Under the pieces are notes generated by a model that was given only the letters and a program-made list of their open reading frames with translations, ran no database searches and was not told the origin of the DNA. DNA of 64,000 nt. Source: Streptococcus infantis. Its GTDB lineage: Bacteria; Bacillota; Bacilli; Lactobacillales; Streptococcaceae. The stretch is from assembly GCF_019929575.1 (NCBI RefSeq), contig NZ_JAHZPU010000006.1, forward strand, positions 1 through 64,000. The letters are read 5' to 3'. Below, in pieces: positions 24,367 to 33,403 of the stretch (its first letter is position 1; every line of letters starts with the position of its first letter). Made by a program: the position numbers and the translations under genes.

Positions 24367-24846
24367 ATGAAAAACAAAATTATAACAAAAACAGTAGTTG
24401 CTTTAAGTTGTTTTTTAACCTTAAGTACTGTTGCTCTTCCTTCTGCAACTGTTTTTGCTACTACATCTTCGGTTTCAGATAAAGCAACTCAACTTTCAAA
24501 ACGTTCTAAGGCAATTAATAGTGAAGGAAAGCATATCTATGTAGATAATGGACGTATCTTAGAGTTTGATAAGGACACTGTTTCACAAGAGGATATTCAA
24601 GCTGCCAAAATGGACAGAGGGAAGTGGTCTACTGCAGTTAAAGCTATTCGAAAAGGTTATAATAGAGTCCCTTCAAATGTTAAAAGATGGATAAATCAAT
24701 ATATAGGTTTAAATGCGATACTGGGAACACTAGATCACTTTACTGGTTGGATTGAAGACGGAATCTACCAGGCCTGTAAGAGTGCAGGTATGCCAGATTG
24801 GATGGCTTGGACAGTAGCTAAAGCCTTGACCTTAATAGCACTATAG
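24367..24846 (+). CDS. Secreted peptide precursor, possible bacteriocin
   Basis: The 159-residue protein has a clear signal peptide: a basic start (MKNKIITKTVVALS), a hydrophobic core and a probable cleavage after ATVFA at about residue 32. The mature part begins with a charged linker. The C-terminal 60 residues are rich in Trp, Gly and hydrophobic residues (YNRVPSNVKRWINQYIGLNA, GWIEDGIYQACKSAGMPDWM, AKALTLIAL), which look like amphipathic membrane-active helices. There is no double-glycine leader and only one cysteine in the mature part. AGAGGAG precedes the start. Three bases later comes a 55-residue membrane protein, a typical immunity arrangement. I cannot assign a family; bacteriocin activity is inferred. 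Confidence 0.7.
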   Translation: MKNKIITKTVVALSCFLTLSTVALPSATVFATTSSVSDKATQLSKRSKAINSEGKHIYVDNGRILEFDKDTVSQEDIQAAKMDRGKWSTAVKAIRKGYNRVPSNVKRWINQYIGLNAILGTLDHFTGWIEDGIYQACKSAGMPDWMAWTVAKALTLIAL

Positions 24847-24849
24847 TTT

Positions 24850-25017
24850 ATGAAAAAATTAATAAAATATATCCCATTCTTCTTTTGTTTACTATATTTA
24901 ATAAACGGAATACTTGATCTATACACTTTAAATATTTTAGGTGCAATTTTTAAAATTATAATTAGTACTTTGGGTATAATAGTCACATATCCGTTTTATA
25001 AAGAAGGAAACGAATAA
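24850..25017 (+). CDS. Small membrane protein, putative immunity
   Basis: This 55-residue frame (MKKLIKYIPFFFCLLYLING ... YPFYKEGNE) has two hydrophobic segments separated by a short polar turn and a charged C-terminus. It starts three bases after the stop of the secreted peptide gene without its own ribosome site, which implies translational coupling. Its size, membrane nature and position fit bacteriocin immunity proteins. I remember an 'immunity protein' annotation at the equivalent pneumococcal position, next to a PlcR-type regulator. A second peptide component is the alternative. Confidence 0.65.
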   Translation: MKKLIKYIPFFFCLLYLINGILDLYTLNILGAIFKIIISTLGIIVTYPFYKEGNE

Positions 25018-25198
25018 TTTAAAGAAAGAATTTTGTAGTCAGTCTTATTTAGTTGTTCTTGTGCATAGTATGAATAATTCGTGTTTACCATTTGCGAGTG
25101 ATAAATAATGAACTTTAAAAAATCGAAGCCATAAAGAAGCTGATTTTTTTGAATGTATGTTTCAGGAGAATCAGTAAGCCAGCTTTTAAAGATTACCA

Positions 25199-25238
25199 AA
25201 CACTATCTTCCTTCACGAGGGAAGATAGTGTTTTAGTG
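25199..25238 (+). terminator. Terminator after the peptide cassette
   Basis: AACACTATCTTCC pairs with GGGAAGATAGTGTT, and T residues follow. About 180 bases between the cassette and this hairpin hold no gene that I can support. Confidence 0.85.
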
Positions 25239-25372
25239 TGATTTTCACCCCAAAATACCAAGGGAATATGATACAATAGAAGTAATCATATACGGTTTAA
25301 TCAGGCTTGATAGCAAGCATTAGAAAAGTGCTCCACGGTATTAGCCTTGTGTGGAGTTAATGAGGAAAAGTT

Positions 25373-26800
25373 ATGGGAATCTTTGATTTTTTAAAAAAGA
25401 CGGAAACTGCAGAGGCAACTGAAATAACTAAAGCACAGAATGAAAGAGAAGAATCTAAAAACAATGCATGTGTGGGAGTTTTGGACTTTCTCCCTATGAA
25501 GGAAACGAATCAATTATTGATTGTTGGGAGTTTAGAAGGGACTCTCAAGGTTGGGGATCAGTTGCAGTTTTGCAATCCCGACCAAGGAATGGAAAGTCTT
25601 GGTACTGTAGAAGTTAAAAAACTTAGCAGTCAAAACAAAGATGCAGATAGTCTAACTGATGAAGTTCTTGCCCATCTAGTGGTTGATAGGACTCCTTCTT
25701 TGGATAAACTGAAAAAGGGAAGTGTGCTCTTTAGCTCAGGTATTGAGGAAGAACAAAAATTATCTAGCTACTCGGATGCTCTGTATCGTGCTTTTGTAGC
25801 CATCCAAGAGGGTCAGTTAACAAATGAAGACTATTTGGCAGCTAGCCTTGATGACAGCGTAGAGATTTTACGTCTCTTTTTATGGAAATGCCGTCAAAAT
25901 CAGGAAACTGAAAGTGAAGAAAGCTATCAAGCCAACACTCGCAAGTTGGAAGGTCTAGCGGAAATCGTCAAGGATAAGTTGTTAGCAGCAGATTCGGTTT
26001 ATGCAGTTTATTCGGAAAAAACAGGTGAACCCTATCTTTTCTCAACGACCTATGACAGGGGAGAAGAGGGCTATCTCTGTACGGATCCCATGATCATGCT
26101 TTTGACGTCATCTTGGTATCGCCAATTCAAGGAAACCATTGATAGCCGACCAAATTCAGTCGTAAAACTGATTGAAAATACGGAAGATAAAAAAGGGATT
26201 GAGAATTTCCTTGGGACAGCCTTTTACTTAAATGGTGCCTTGGGAGCAATCTTTAATTCCAAGGAAGTTAGCATCAGTGCCTCGGCCTTGGTTCAAAAAC
26301 CAGATTATTCTAATTTGCCAGAAATACAAGTTCCTGTAATGAATCCTGACCTAGTAAGATGGATGTTGTTGATGGGACAATTGGATAGCCCGACCACAGA
26401 AGATGAAGAAGTAATTTATAAGCTCTATTATAAGTTCTTTTCAGAAGCTATGCCGAAAGCTAAATTCTTAATTCCTCTAGATGCTGCTTCGGAATTTAAG
26501 GGCGATAGTCAGGAAGGAAATTCCTTCGTTTTAGAAAAAGATTCTAGTTTCAACATTCCAGTCAAAGAAGGAAAAGATGGGCGAAATTCTGTGCCGGTAT
26601 TTACCGATTGGAAACGTCTGCGAATGGTCTTTGACGAAAAATGGAATGGCATGATTGAAGAAGCAGGAGGCATGATTGAAGTTTTTGACTATGCCATTAA
26701 TCCAACGGAATACTATGAAGCGGGTGCCTATGTTAGCCTAACAGCTTTTAAAGAGATGCAAAAGCTTGGCGAGGAACTAGAAGGCAGAGCTAACGGTTAA
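25373..26800 (+). CDS. SseB-family protein with N-terminal translation-factor-like domain
   Basis: This 475-residue cytoplasmic protein is of uncertain role. Residues 30-130 (GVLDFLPMKETNQLLIVGSLEGTLKVGDQLQF ... VDRTPSLDKLKKGSVLFSS) resemble the beta-barrel domain 2 of translation GTPases. The C-terminal half contains SseB-type segments (KAKFLIPLDAASEF, NSVPVFTDWKRLRMVFDEKW). SseB proteins were first linked to serine sensitivity in E. coli, and related domains occur in secretion-system and immunity loci. A TACAAT -10 lies at 25272, and GAGGAAAAG precedes the start. It is followed eight bases later by a small partner gene. Confidence 0.65.
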   Translation: MGIFDFLKKTETAEATEITKAQNEREESKNNACVGVLDFLPMKETNQLLIVGSLEGTLKVGDQLQFCNPDQGMESLGTVEVKKLSSQNKDADSLTDEVLAHLVVDRTPSLDKLKKGSVLFSSGIEEEQKLSSYSDALYRAFVAIQEGQLTNEDYLAASLDDSVEILRLFLWKCRQNQETESEESYQANTRKLEGLAEIVKDKLLAADSVYAVYSEKTGEPYLFSTTYDRGEEGYLCTDPMIMLLTSSWYRQFKETIDSRPNSVVKLIENTEDKKGIENFLGTAFYLNGALGAIFNSKEVSISASALVQKPDYSNLPEIQVPVMNPDLVRWMLLMGQLDSPTTEDEEVIYKLYYKFFSEAMPKAKFLIPLDAASEFKGDSQEGNSFVLEKDSSFNIPVKEGKDGRNSVPVFTDWKRLRMVFDEKWNGMIEEAGGMIEVFDYAINPTEYYEAGAYVSLTAFKEMQKLGEELEGRANG

Positions 26801-26807
26801 ACAAAGA

Positions 26808-27143
26808 ATGAAAATACGAGTTGATAGAGATTCTGTCTGTATGGGGGACGATGTTCTGTCGCATGAGATAGAATTTGATGTTCCTGAAGATATGACGGTG
26901 AAAGATTTTTTTGGTTTTCTAGAAAAGGAACGTTATTTGCCGTCTATTCAAGGAAATAATGTGGCCTGGGAACTCCATAATCGAAATGGGGAACAAGGTG
27001 TTTATTTCACTAAAACAGGAGAGATTATCCATCCAGATGGAGTATTAAAAGAGATGTTGGAAGGAATTGCTGAGACACCCTTATTTGTTTTGCTCTATCA
27101 TTACACCCCGGAAGCATACTACATTAGTAAAGAGAATAAATGA
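26808..27143 (+). CDS. Unknown 111-residue protein
   Basis: This is a small acidic soluble protein (pattern MKIRVDRDSVCMGDDVLSHE ... GVLKEMLEGIAETPLFVLLYHY). I do not recognise a family. It follows the SseB-like gene by seven bases and is probably co-transcribed and functionally linked. Its last codons (GAG AAT AAA TGA) overlap an ATGA junction that matches the start of rsmA, which suggests that it once abutted rsmA directly. A ribosome site is weak. Confidence 0.6.
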   Translation: MKIRVDRDSVCMGDDVLSHEIEFDVPEDMTVKDFFGFLEKERYLPSIQGNNVAWELHNRNGEQGVYFTKTGEIIHPDGVLKEMLEGIAETPLFVLLYHYTPEAYYISKENK

Positions 27144-27187
27144 GAATTGCAGATGATGTCCTGACCAAGGTTGAACTGGTCATGTAT
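27140..27187 (+). pseudogene. Duplicated 5' end of rsmA
   Basis: From 27140 the sequence starts ATGAGAATTGCAGAT, as rsmA does at 28068, and reads MRIADDVLTKVELV against [14 protein letters not shown]. The preceding AAAGAGAATAA is also shared. The copy diverges quickly and stops after about 24 codons. The two copies flank the tail-anchored protein gene like direct repeats. Confidence 0.7.
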
Positions 27188-27334
27188 TGTTATCGTCCCT
27201 TTGTGCTTTTATGAAACATCTTTTTAAATGAATTCTAGGTTTTTGATTGGGGATGAAAAATTGGAAACTATATAGTTTTATCTACATCCTACTTGAACCA
27301 CCAACCTTTTTCAAAGATTGTGAAAGGAAATGAT

Positions 27335-28048
27335 ATGGCAAATAGAAGTTATGTTTACTTAAAAAACGAAGATGAAGCTCGTATCTTAACAGAGGGAATT
27401 TACACAATACCCTATTTTTGGCAATTGTTTTGGGATGAAGAAGATTTAAAAGCTCCGATTGCTCTCTGGGAAACAGCAGAAAAACTAGAAGAAGATGAAG
27501 AGCAAGCAGAAAGATTTTACCAAGAGCAGAATGTAGATATCTTGCTTTCTATTGAAAAATTTCAGCAGAATGCCCTCAAAAACCGATCTTTTTTAGAAGA
27601 AAATGCCCCGCAATCCGTGCAACTATATGATGCCTTTGTTCGTTATATTCTTGCAAACGTAAAAGATGGTGATGTGCTCGGATTTGATCTTTTAGATGTT
27701 GTTTTTATGGACCAAGTGTCTGTTGTTTCTGATAAACTGTTAAAAAATATACGGGCTATTCGGGAAAATCAACCCAAAGATTTAGATTTTTCTTTGACTG
27801 AAAAGAACTTAATTGGTCTTGCTATGGGCTTTCCTGACTATTATGCTTCAGAATTATTGCCAGAAGACAATATTCTAGATTCGGTTGCCTATCAGGATGA
27901 ACTGAAGAAAACGAACCCCCAAGAAGATAAGAAAGTGCTTGATACGACTGGATCTGATTCAAAAGGGAGCAAACCTCGTGTTCTTTTAGTGTTTTGGATT
28001 TTGTTGGCACTAGGAATTATGTGGGTTTTATATATTATTTTTAGCTAA
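27335..28048 (+). CDS. Unknown tail-anchored membrane protein
   Basis: This 237-residue protein has a highly acidic soluble domain (many Glu/Asp; WDEEDLKAPIALWETAEKLEEDEEQAERF), a polar linker (NPQEDKKVLDTTGSDSKGSKP) and one C-terminal membrane helix (VLLVFWILLALGIMWVLYIIF). There is no signal peptide, so the bulk stays in the cytoplasm. The start at 27335 is chosen for GAAAGGAAA upstream; an ATG 42 bases earlier lacks one. The family is not recognised. It lies between two copies of the rsmA 5' end, which suggests that it was inserted there. Confidence 0.65.
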   Translation: MANRSYVYLKNEDEARILTEGIYTIPYFWQLFWDEEDLKAPIALWETAEKLEEDEEQAERFYQEQNVDILLSIEKFQQNALKNRSFLEENAPQSVQLYDAFVRYILANVKDGDVLGFDLLDVVFMDQVSVVSDKLLKNIRAIRENQPKDLDFSLTEKNLIGLAMGFPDYYASELLPEDNILDSVAYQDELKKTNPQEDKKVLDTTGSDSKGSKPRVLLVFWILLALGIMWVLYIIFS

Positions 28049-28067
28049 TAAATAGAAAAGAGAATAA

Positions 28068-28940
28068 ATGAGAATTGCAGATTATAGCGTGACTAAGGCA
28101 GTGCTGGAGCGTCACGGTTTTACCTTTAAAAAATCCTTCGGGCAAAATTTCTTGACCGATACCAATATCCTTCAAAAAATCGTGGATACGGCTGAGATTG
28201 ATGACCAGGTTAATGTTATTGAGATTGGACCAGGTATTGGTGCCTTAACCGAATTTTTGGCTGAGCGTGCAGCAGAAGTTATGGCCTTTGAGATTGACCA
28301 CCGTTTGGTACCAATCCTAGCGGATACCTTGCGTGATTTTGACAATGTGACTGTAGTCAACGAGGACATTCTAAAAGTTGACCTAGCGCAACATATCCAA
28401 AATTTTAAAAATCCTGACTTACCAATCAAGGTAGTAGCAAACTTGCCTTACTATATCACAACCCCTATTCTCATGCACTTGATTGAAAGTGGCATTCCTT
28501 TTAGTGAGTTTGTGGTTATGATGCAAAAAGAAGTGGCAGATCGTATTTCCGCTCAACCAAATACCAAGGCATACGGTAGCCTGTCGATTGCTGTGCAGTA
28601 CTACATGACAGCCAAGGTGGCCTTTATCGTTCCTCGTACGGTTTTTGTGCCAGCGCCAAATGTGGACTCAGCTATCCTAAAAATGGTACGCCGTCCAGAG
28701 CCAGCGGTTGCGGTAGAAGATGAGAACTTTTTCTTTAAAGTTTCTAAGGCTAGCTTCACTCACCGCCGCAAGACCTTGTGGAACAACTTGACAGGTTACT
28801 TTGGCAAGACTGAGGAAATCAAGGACAAGCTGACCAAGGCTTTGGATCAGGCTGAACTGGCACCAAGTGTACGTGGTGAAGCTCTCAGTTTGGCAGAATT
28901 TGCTCGCCTAGCAGATGCACTTAAAGGACAAGGACTCTAA
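28068..28940 (+). CDS. rsmA: 16S rRNA dimethyladenosine transferase
   Basis: RsmA (KsgA) dimethylates two adjacent adenosines near the 3' end of 16S rRNA during 30S maturation. The 290-residue protein shows [18 protein letters not shown]-binding [16 protein letters not shown], and the catalytic [11 protein letters not shown]. The C-terminal helical domain includes [13 protein letters not shown]. The ATG at 28068 has AAAGAGAA upstream. It opens a tightly packed run rsmA-rsgA-rpe-thiN-rmuC-yhaM with gaps of a few bases or overlaps, probably one operon mixing ribosome assembly, metabolism and DNA/RNA maintenance. Confidence 0.95.
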   Translation: MRIADYSVTKAVLERHGFTFKKSFGQNFLTDTNILQKIVDTAEIDDQVNVIEIGPGIGALTEFLAERAAEVMAFEIDHRLVPILADTLRDFDNVTVVNEDILKVDLAQHIQNFKNPDLPIKVVANLPYYITTPILMHLIESGIPFSEFVVMMQKEVADRISAQPNTKAYGSLSIAVQYYMTAKVAFIVPRTVFVPAPNVDSAILKMVRRPEPAVAVEDENFFFKVSKASFTHRRKTLWNNLTGYFGKTEEIKDKLTKALDQAELAPSVRGEALSLAEFARLADALKGQGL

Positions 28941-28941
28941 G

Positions 28942-29820
28942 ATGCAGGGACAAATCATTAAAGCCTTGGCCGGCTTCTACTATGTGGAAAGTGATGGTCA
29001 AGTTTATCAAACACGCGCGCGTGGGAATTTCCGTAAAAAAGGTCACACGCCTTACGTTGGAGACTGGGTAGAATTTTCTGCGGAAGAGAACTCAGAAGGC
29101 TATATTTTGGAAATTCATGAACGAAAAAATAGTCTGGTTCGCCCGCCCATTGTCAATATTGACCAAGCCGTTGTCATTATGTCAGTTAAAGAACCTGACT
29201 TTAATAGCAATTTATTGGATCGCTTCTTGGTTCTCTTGGAACATAAGGGCATTCATCCAATCGTTTATATTTCTAAAATGGACCTCTTGTCAGATCGAGG
29301 AGAGCTGGATTTTTACGAGCAGACCTATGGTGCTATTGGTTACGACTTTGTAACCAGTAAAGAGGAGCTCTTGCCAATATTGACAAACAAGGTGACAGTC
29401 TTTATGGGGCAGACAGGTGTTGGTAAGTCAACCCTTCTTAATAAAATCGCACCTGACCTTAATCTTGAGACGGGAGAAATCTCTGATAGTCTAGGTCGAG
29501 GTCGCCATACTACTCGAGCTGTTAGTTTTTACAATCTCAATGGTGGTAAAATCGCAGACACGCCAGGATTTTCATCTCTGGATTATGAAGTGACAACAGC
29601 AGAAGACCTTAATCAGGCCTTTCCAGAAATTGCCTCTGTTAGTCGAGATTGCAAGTTCCGTACATGTACTCATACTCATGAGCCATCTTGCGCAGTCAAA
29701 CCAGCAGTCGAAGAGGGTATCATTGCGAGCTTCCGTTTTGATAACTATTTGCAATTTCTAAGTGAGATTGAAAATCGCAGAGAAACCTATAAAAAAGTCA
29801 GCAAAAAAATTCCAAAATAA
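28942..29820 (+). CDS. rsgA: Ribosome small-subunit GTPase RsgA
   Basis: RsgA is a circularly permuted GTPase that checks late 30S maturation. The 292-residue protein has an N-terminal OB-fold ([19 protein letters not shown]), the G4-like SKMDLL before the P-loop [21 protein letters not shown] as G3, and a zinc knuckle with Cys and His in [18 protein letters not shown]. The start at 28942 begins one base after the rsmA stop and matches the usual N-terminus. Position next to rsmA fits shared ribosome-assembly control. Confidence 0.95.
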   Translation: MQGQIIKALAGFYYVESDGQVYQTRARGNFRKKGHTPYVGDWVEFSAEENSEGYILEIHERKNSLVRPPIVNIDQAVVIMSVKEPDFNSNLLDRFLVLLEHKGIHPIVYISKMDLLSDRGELDFYEQTYGAIGYDFVTSKEELLPILTNKVTVFMGQTGVGKSTLLNKIAPDLNLETGEISDSLGRGRHTTRAVSFYNLNGGKIADTPGFSSLDYEVTTAEDLNQAFPEIASVSRDCKFRTCTHTHEPSCAVKPAVEEGIIASFRFDNYLQFLSEIENRRETYKKVSKKIPK

Positions 29821-29830
29821 GGAGAAACCT

Positions 29831-30487
29831 ATGTCTCAATACAAGATTGCTCCGTCAATTCTGGCAGCAGATTATGCCAACTTTGAACGTGAAATTAAAC
29901 GCCTAGAAGCAACTGGGGCAGAATATGCCCATATCGATATCATGGATGGTCACTTTGTGCCACAAATCAGCTTTGGTGCAGGTGTGGTCGAAAGTCTTCG
30001 CCCTCATAGCAAGATGGTTTTTGACTGCCACTTGATGGTCTCTAATCCAGAGCATCATTTAGAAGACTTTGCGCGTGCAGGTGCAGATATCATCAGCATT
30101 CACGTAGAGGCAACACCGCATATCCATGGTGCCCTCCAAAAAATTCGTTCTCTAGGTGTCAAACCATCGGTTGTTATCAATCCTGGTACACCGGTTGAAG
30201 CGATTAAGCATGTCCTTCATCTAGTTGATCAAGTTTTGGTCATGACGGTGAATCCTGGCTTCGGTGGACAAGCTTTCCTACCTGAAACCATGGATAAGGT
30301 TCGTGAGTTGGTTGCCCTTCGTGAGGAAAAAGGTTTGAATTTTGAAATTGAAGTGGATGGCGGGATTGATGATCAGACCATTGCTCAAGCCAAAGAAGCT
30401 GGCGCTACAGTTTTTGTAGCGGGATCTTATGTCTTTAAGGGAGATGTCAATGAACGAGTGCAAGCTCTCAGAAATCAACTGGACTAA
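29831..30487 (+). CDS. rpe: Ribulose-phosphate 3-epimerase
   Basis: Rpe interconverts ribulose-5-phosphate and xylulose-5-phosphate in the pentose phosphate pathway. The 218-residue TIM-barrel protein shows APSILAADYANFERE, the metal-site HIDIMDGHFVPQ, FDCHLMV, MTVNPGFGGQAF and EVDGGIDD. The start at 29831 has AAGGAGAAA upstream; a longer frame begins inside rsgA. Its end overlaps thiN by 38 bases. Confidence 0.96.
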   Translation: MSQYKIAPSILAADYANFEREIKRLEATGAEYAHIDIMDGHFVPQISFGAGVVESLRPHSKMVFDCHLMVSNPEHHLEDFARAGADIISIHVEATPHIHGALQKIRSLGVKPSVVINPGTPVEAIKHVLHLVDQVLVMTVNPGFGGQAFLPETMDKVRELVALREEKGLNFEIEVDGGIDDQTIAQAKEAGATVFVAGSYVFKGDVNERVQALRNQLD

Positions 30488-31112
30488 AGTTGCAGTTTTT
30501 GCAGGGGGAGACCGCGGTCACTACCGGACAGATTTTGACTGTTTTGTCGGTGTGGATCGAGGCTCACTCTGGGTATTGGAAGAAGAACTTCCTCTTGCTT
30601 TAGCAGTTGGGGATTTTGATTCTGTGACTGTAGAAGAACGTCAGTTGATTCAAGAACGTGCCCAGCACTTTGTCCAAGCTCAGCCAGAGAAGGATGATAC
30701 CGATCTAGAACTAGCACTGTTAACGATTTTTGAAAAAAATCCTCAGGCTCAGGTGACCATTTTTGGAGCCCTAGGTGGTCGCATCGATCATATGCTGGCC
30801 AATGTCTTTCTACCCAGCAATCCTAAATTGGCACCCTATATGCGCCAAATAGAGATTGAGGATGGGCAAAATTTGATTCGTTACTGTCCAGAAGGAACCA
30901 GTCAACTTGAACCACGTTCGGACTATGATTATTTGGCCTTTATGCCTGTGAGGGATAGTCGTTTGACAATACTCGGTGCCAAGTATGAACTGACAGAGGA
31001 GAATTTTTTCTTTAAGAAAGTTTATGCTTCTAACGAATATATAGATAGGGAAGTGTCAGTGACTTGCCCAGATGGCTATGTGGTCGTCTTGCATAGCAAA
31101 GATAGGAGGTAG
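30450..31112 (+). CDS. thiN: Thiamine pyrophosphokinase
   Basis: ThiN converts thiamine to thiamine pyrophosphate with ATP. The protein (about 220 residues) shows VAVFAGGDRGHY, GVDRGSLWVL, AVGDFDSV and EKDDTDLELAL, all conserved in the nucleotide- and metal-binding core, and the GALGGRIDHMLAN stretch. The start at 30450 follows GGGAGATGTCA inside rpe; an ATG 21 bases earlier is possible. No THI-box riboswitch is near, so it probably follows the operon promoter. Confidence 0.9.
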   Translation: MNECKLSEINWTKVAVFAGGDRGHYRTDFDCFVGVDRGSLWVLEEELPLALAVGDFDSVTVEERQLIQERAQHFVQAQPEKDDTDLELALLTIFEKNPQAQVTIFGALGGRIDHMLANVFLPSNPKLAPYMRQIEIEDGQNLIRYCPEGTSQLEPRSDYDYLAFMPVRDSRLTILGAKYELTEENFFFKKVYASNEYIDREVSVTCPDGYVVVLHSKDRR

Positions 31113-31113
31113 G

Positions 31114-32370
31114 ATGGAAAGTTTACTTGTTGTTTTATTAGTTGCTAATCTAGCCGGCCTCTTTCTTATTTGGCAAAGGCAGGACAAGCAGGAAAAATAT
31201 CTGACCAAGAGCTTGGAGGATCAGGCAGATAACCTATCAGACCAGCTAGATTATCGATTTGAACAAGCTCGACAAGCTAGTCAGCTGGATCAAAAAAATC
31301 TAGAAGTAGCTGTTAGTGACCGTTTGCAAGAAGTGCGAATCGAGTTGCACCAAGGCTTAACTCAAGTTCGGCAAGAAATGAATGAGAACCTCCTCCAAAC
31401 AAGAGATAAGACTGACCAACGCCTCCAAGCCTTGCAGCAATCAAATGAGCAACGCTTAGAACAAATGCGCCAGACAGTCGAGGAAAAGTTAGAAAAGACC
31501 TTGCAGACACGCTTACAGGCCTCCTTTGAGACAGTTTCCAAACAACTGGAGTCTGTCAATCGAGGTCTGGGTGAAATGCAGACTGTTGCGCGAGATGTCG
31601 GTGCGCTAAATAAAGTTCTTTCCGGAACTAAGACTCGAGGTATTCTGGGAGAATTGCAACTGGGACAGATTATTGAAGATATCATGACACCTGCCCAGTA
31701 TGAACGAGAATTTGCAACGGTGGAAAATTCGAGTGAGCGAGTCGAATACGCCATCAAGTTGCCTGGACAAGGTGACCAAGAATATGTCTATCTACCAATC
31801 GACTCTAAGTTTCCATTGGCGGATTATTACCGTCTGGAAGAAGCCTATGAAGCAGGTGACAAGGAGGAAATCGAGCGTTGTCGTAAGTCTCTCCTAGCAA
31901 GCGTCAAGCGTTTTGCTAAGGATATTAAGAGTAAGTACCTGGCACCACCTCGGACAACCAATTTTGGAGTTTTGTTTGTACCGACAGAAGGTCTTTACTC
32001 AGAAATCGTTAGAAATCCGATTTTCTTTGATGATTTGAGACGGGAGGAACAGATTATTGTTGCAGGTCCAAGTACCTTGTCGGCTCTTCTTAACTCCTTA
32101 TCGGTTGGCTTCAAAACTCTCAATATCCAAAAGAGTGCTGACCATATCAGTAAAACCCTAGCTAGTGTCAAAACAGAATTTGGCAAGTTTGGAGGTATTC
32201 TGGTCAAGGCACAAAAACATCTCCAACATGCCTCTGGCAATATTGATGATTTATTAAACCGTCGTACTACAGCTATCGAGCGAACGCTTCGTCACATTGA
32301 GTTATCAGAAGGTGAGCCTGCGCTTGATTTACTACAATTCCAAGAAGATGAGGAAGAATATGAAGATTAG
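31114..32370 (+). CDS. rmuC: DNA recombination protein RmuC
   Basis: RmuC proteins are predicted nucleases that limit DNA inversions and rearrangements. The 418-residue protein begins with a membrane helix (MESLLVVLLVANLAGLFLIW), continues with a long Gln/Glu-rich coiled coil to about residue 165, and ends with the conserved RmuC domain (GTKTRGILGELQLGQIIEDI ... YLPIDSKFPLADYYRLEEAY ... VGFKTLNIQKSADHI). The start at 31114 has AGGAGG upstream and directly follows thiN. Its end overlaps yhaM by 11 bases. Confidence 0.93.
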   Translation: MESLLVVLLVANLAGLFLIWQRQDKQEKYLTKSLEDQADNLSDQLDYRFEQARQASQLDQKNLEVAVSDRLQEVRIELHQGLTQVRQEMNENLLQTRDKTDQRLQALQQSNEQRLEQMRQTVEEKLEKTLQTRLQASFETVSKQLESVNRGLGEMQTVARDVGALNKVLSGTKTRGILGELQLGQIIEDIMTPAQYEREFATVENSSERVEYAIKLPGQGDQEYVYLPIDSKFPLADYYRLEEAYEAGDKEEIERCRKSLLASVKRFAKDIKSKYLAPPRTTNFGVLFVPTEGLYSEIVRNPIFFDDLRREEQIIVAGPSTLSALLNSLSVGFKTLNIQKSADHISKTLASVKTEFGKFGGILVKAQKHLQHASGNIDDLLNRRTTAIERTLRHIELSEGEPALDLLQFQEDEEEYED

Positions 32371-33301
32371 TCACATGAAGAAAGATGAGCTTTTTGAAGG
32401 CTTTTACCTGATCAAGTCAGCTGACCTGAGACAGACACGTGCTGGGAAAAACTACCTAGCCTTCACCTTCCAAGATGATAGTGGAGAAATCGAAGGGAAG
32501 CTATGGGATGCTCAACCCCACAATGTTGAAACCTTTACAGCAGGGAAAGTAGTCCATATGCAAGGTCGTCGTGAAGTGTACAACAATACGCCTCAGGTTA
32601 ATCAAATCACCCTTCGCTTACCACAACCTGGCGAACCAAATGACCCAGCGGACTTCAAGGTTAAATCTCCAGTAGATGCCAAAGAGATTCGTGAGTATAT
32701 GGCGCAGATGATTTTTAAAATTGAAAATCCAATTTGGCAGCGAATTGTTCGGAATCTCTACACCAAGTATGACAAGGAATTCTACTCCTATCCAGCTGCT
32801 AAGACCAACCATCATGCTTTTGAAACAGGTCTTGCTTATCATACTGCCACTATGGTTCGTTTGGCAGAAGCAATTGCAGATATTTATCCTCAGCTTAATA
32901 AGAGCTTGCTCTACGCTGGGATTATGTTGCATGACCTAGCCAAGGTTATTGAGTTGACAGGCCCAGACCAGACAGAGTATACAGTGAGAGGAAATCTTAT
33001 CGGACATATTGCCTTGATTGATAGCGAGATCACCAAAGCAGTAATGGAGCTTGGCATTGATGACACCAGAGAAGAGGTTGTACTTCTTCGCCATGTCATT
33101 CTCAGTCATCATGGTCTCCTTGAGCATGGTAGTCCAGTTCGTCCTCGAGTGATGGAAGCAGAAATTATTCATATGATTGATAATTTGGATGCCAGCATGA
33201 TGATGATGACAACAGCTCTGGCCCTTGTTGATGAGGGAGAAATGACCAATAAAGTCTTTGCTATGGACAATCGTTCCTTCTACAAGCCAAAATTAGACTA
33301 G
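32360..33301 (+). CDS. yhaM: 3'-5' exoribonuclease YhaM (Cbf1)
   Basis: YhaM trims RNA 3' ends and is called Cbf1 in pneumococcus, where it trims small RNAs. The 313-residue protein has an N-terminal OB-fold (FYLIKSADLRQTRAGKNYLAFTF) and a C-terminal HD domain with HHAFETGLAYHTATM, LHDLAKVIEL and LRHVILSHHGLLEHG. The start at 32360 has GAGGAAG upstream; ATG at 32375 is the alternative. It ends the rsmA operon before a terminator. Confidence 0.93.
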   Translation: MKISHMKKDELFEGFYLIKSADLRQTRAGKNYLAFTFQDDSGEIEGKLWDAQPHNVETFTAGKVVHMQGRREVYNNTPQVNQITLRLPQPGEPNDPADFKVKSPVDAKEIREYMAQMIFKIENPIWQRIVRNLYTKYDKEFYSYPAAKTNHHAFETGLAYHTATMVRLAEAIADIYPQLNKSLLYAGIMLHDLAKVIELTGPDQTEYTVRGNLIGHIALIDSEITKAVMELGIDDTREEVVLLRHVILSHHGLLEHGSPVRPRVMEAEIIHMIDNLDASMMMMTTALALVDEGEMTNKVFAMDNRSFYKPKLD

Positions 33302-33312
33302 AAACTAAAAAA

Positions 33313-33347
33313 ATGAACTTTATTTAGGCAATAAAGTTCGTTTTTTT
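33313..33347 (+). terminator. Terminator of the rsmA-yhaM run
   Basis: GAACTTTATT pairs with AATAAAGTTC, and seven T residues follow. Confidence 0.9.
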
Positions 33348-33403
33348 GCTTTAGTGTGATATAATGAGAAAAAGACTAAATAAAAAAGAATGGTAAAAAT
33401 ATA

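Noticed and set aside
24996-25199. 67-codon minus-strand frame after the peptide cassette.
   Set aside because: The start would be TTG without a ribosome site, and the frame overlaps the end of the 55-residue gene. It could be a remnant, but I recognise no family.
25285-25372. Riboswitch in the leader of the SseB-like gene.
   Set aside because: Only one short hairpin (CTCCAC/GTGGAG) is visible and no known aptamer core can be recognised.
31362-31757. 131-codon minus-strand frame inside rmuC.
   Set aside because: It mirrors the Gln/Glu-rich coiled-coil codons of rmuC and has no start signals.
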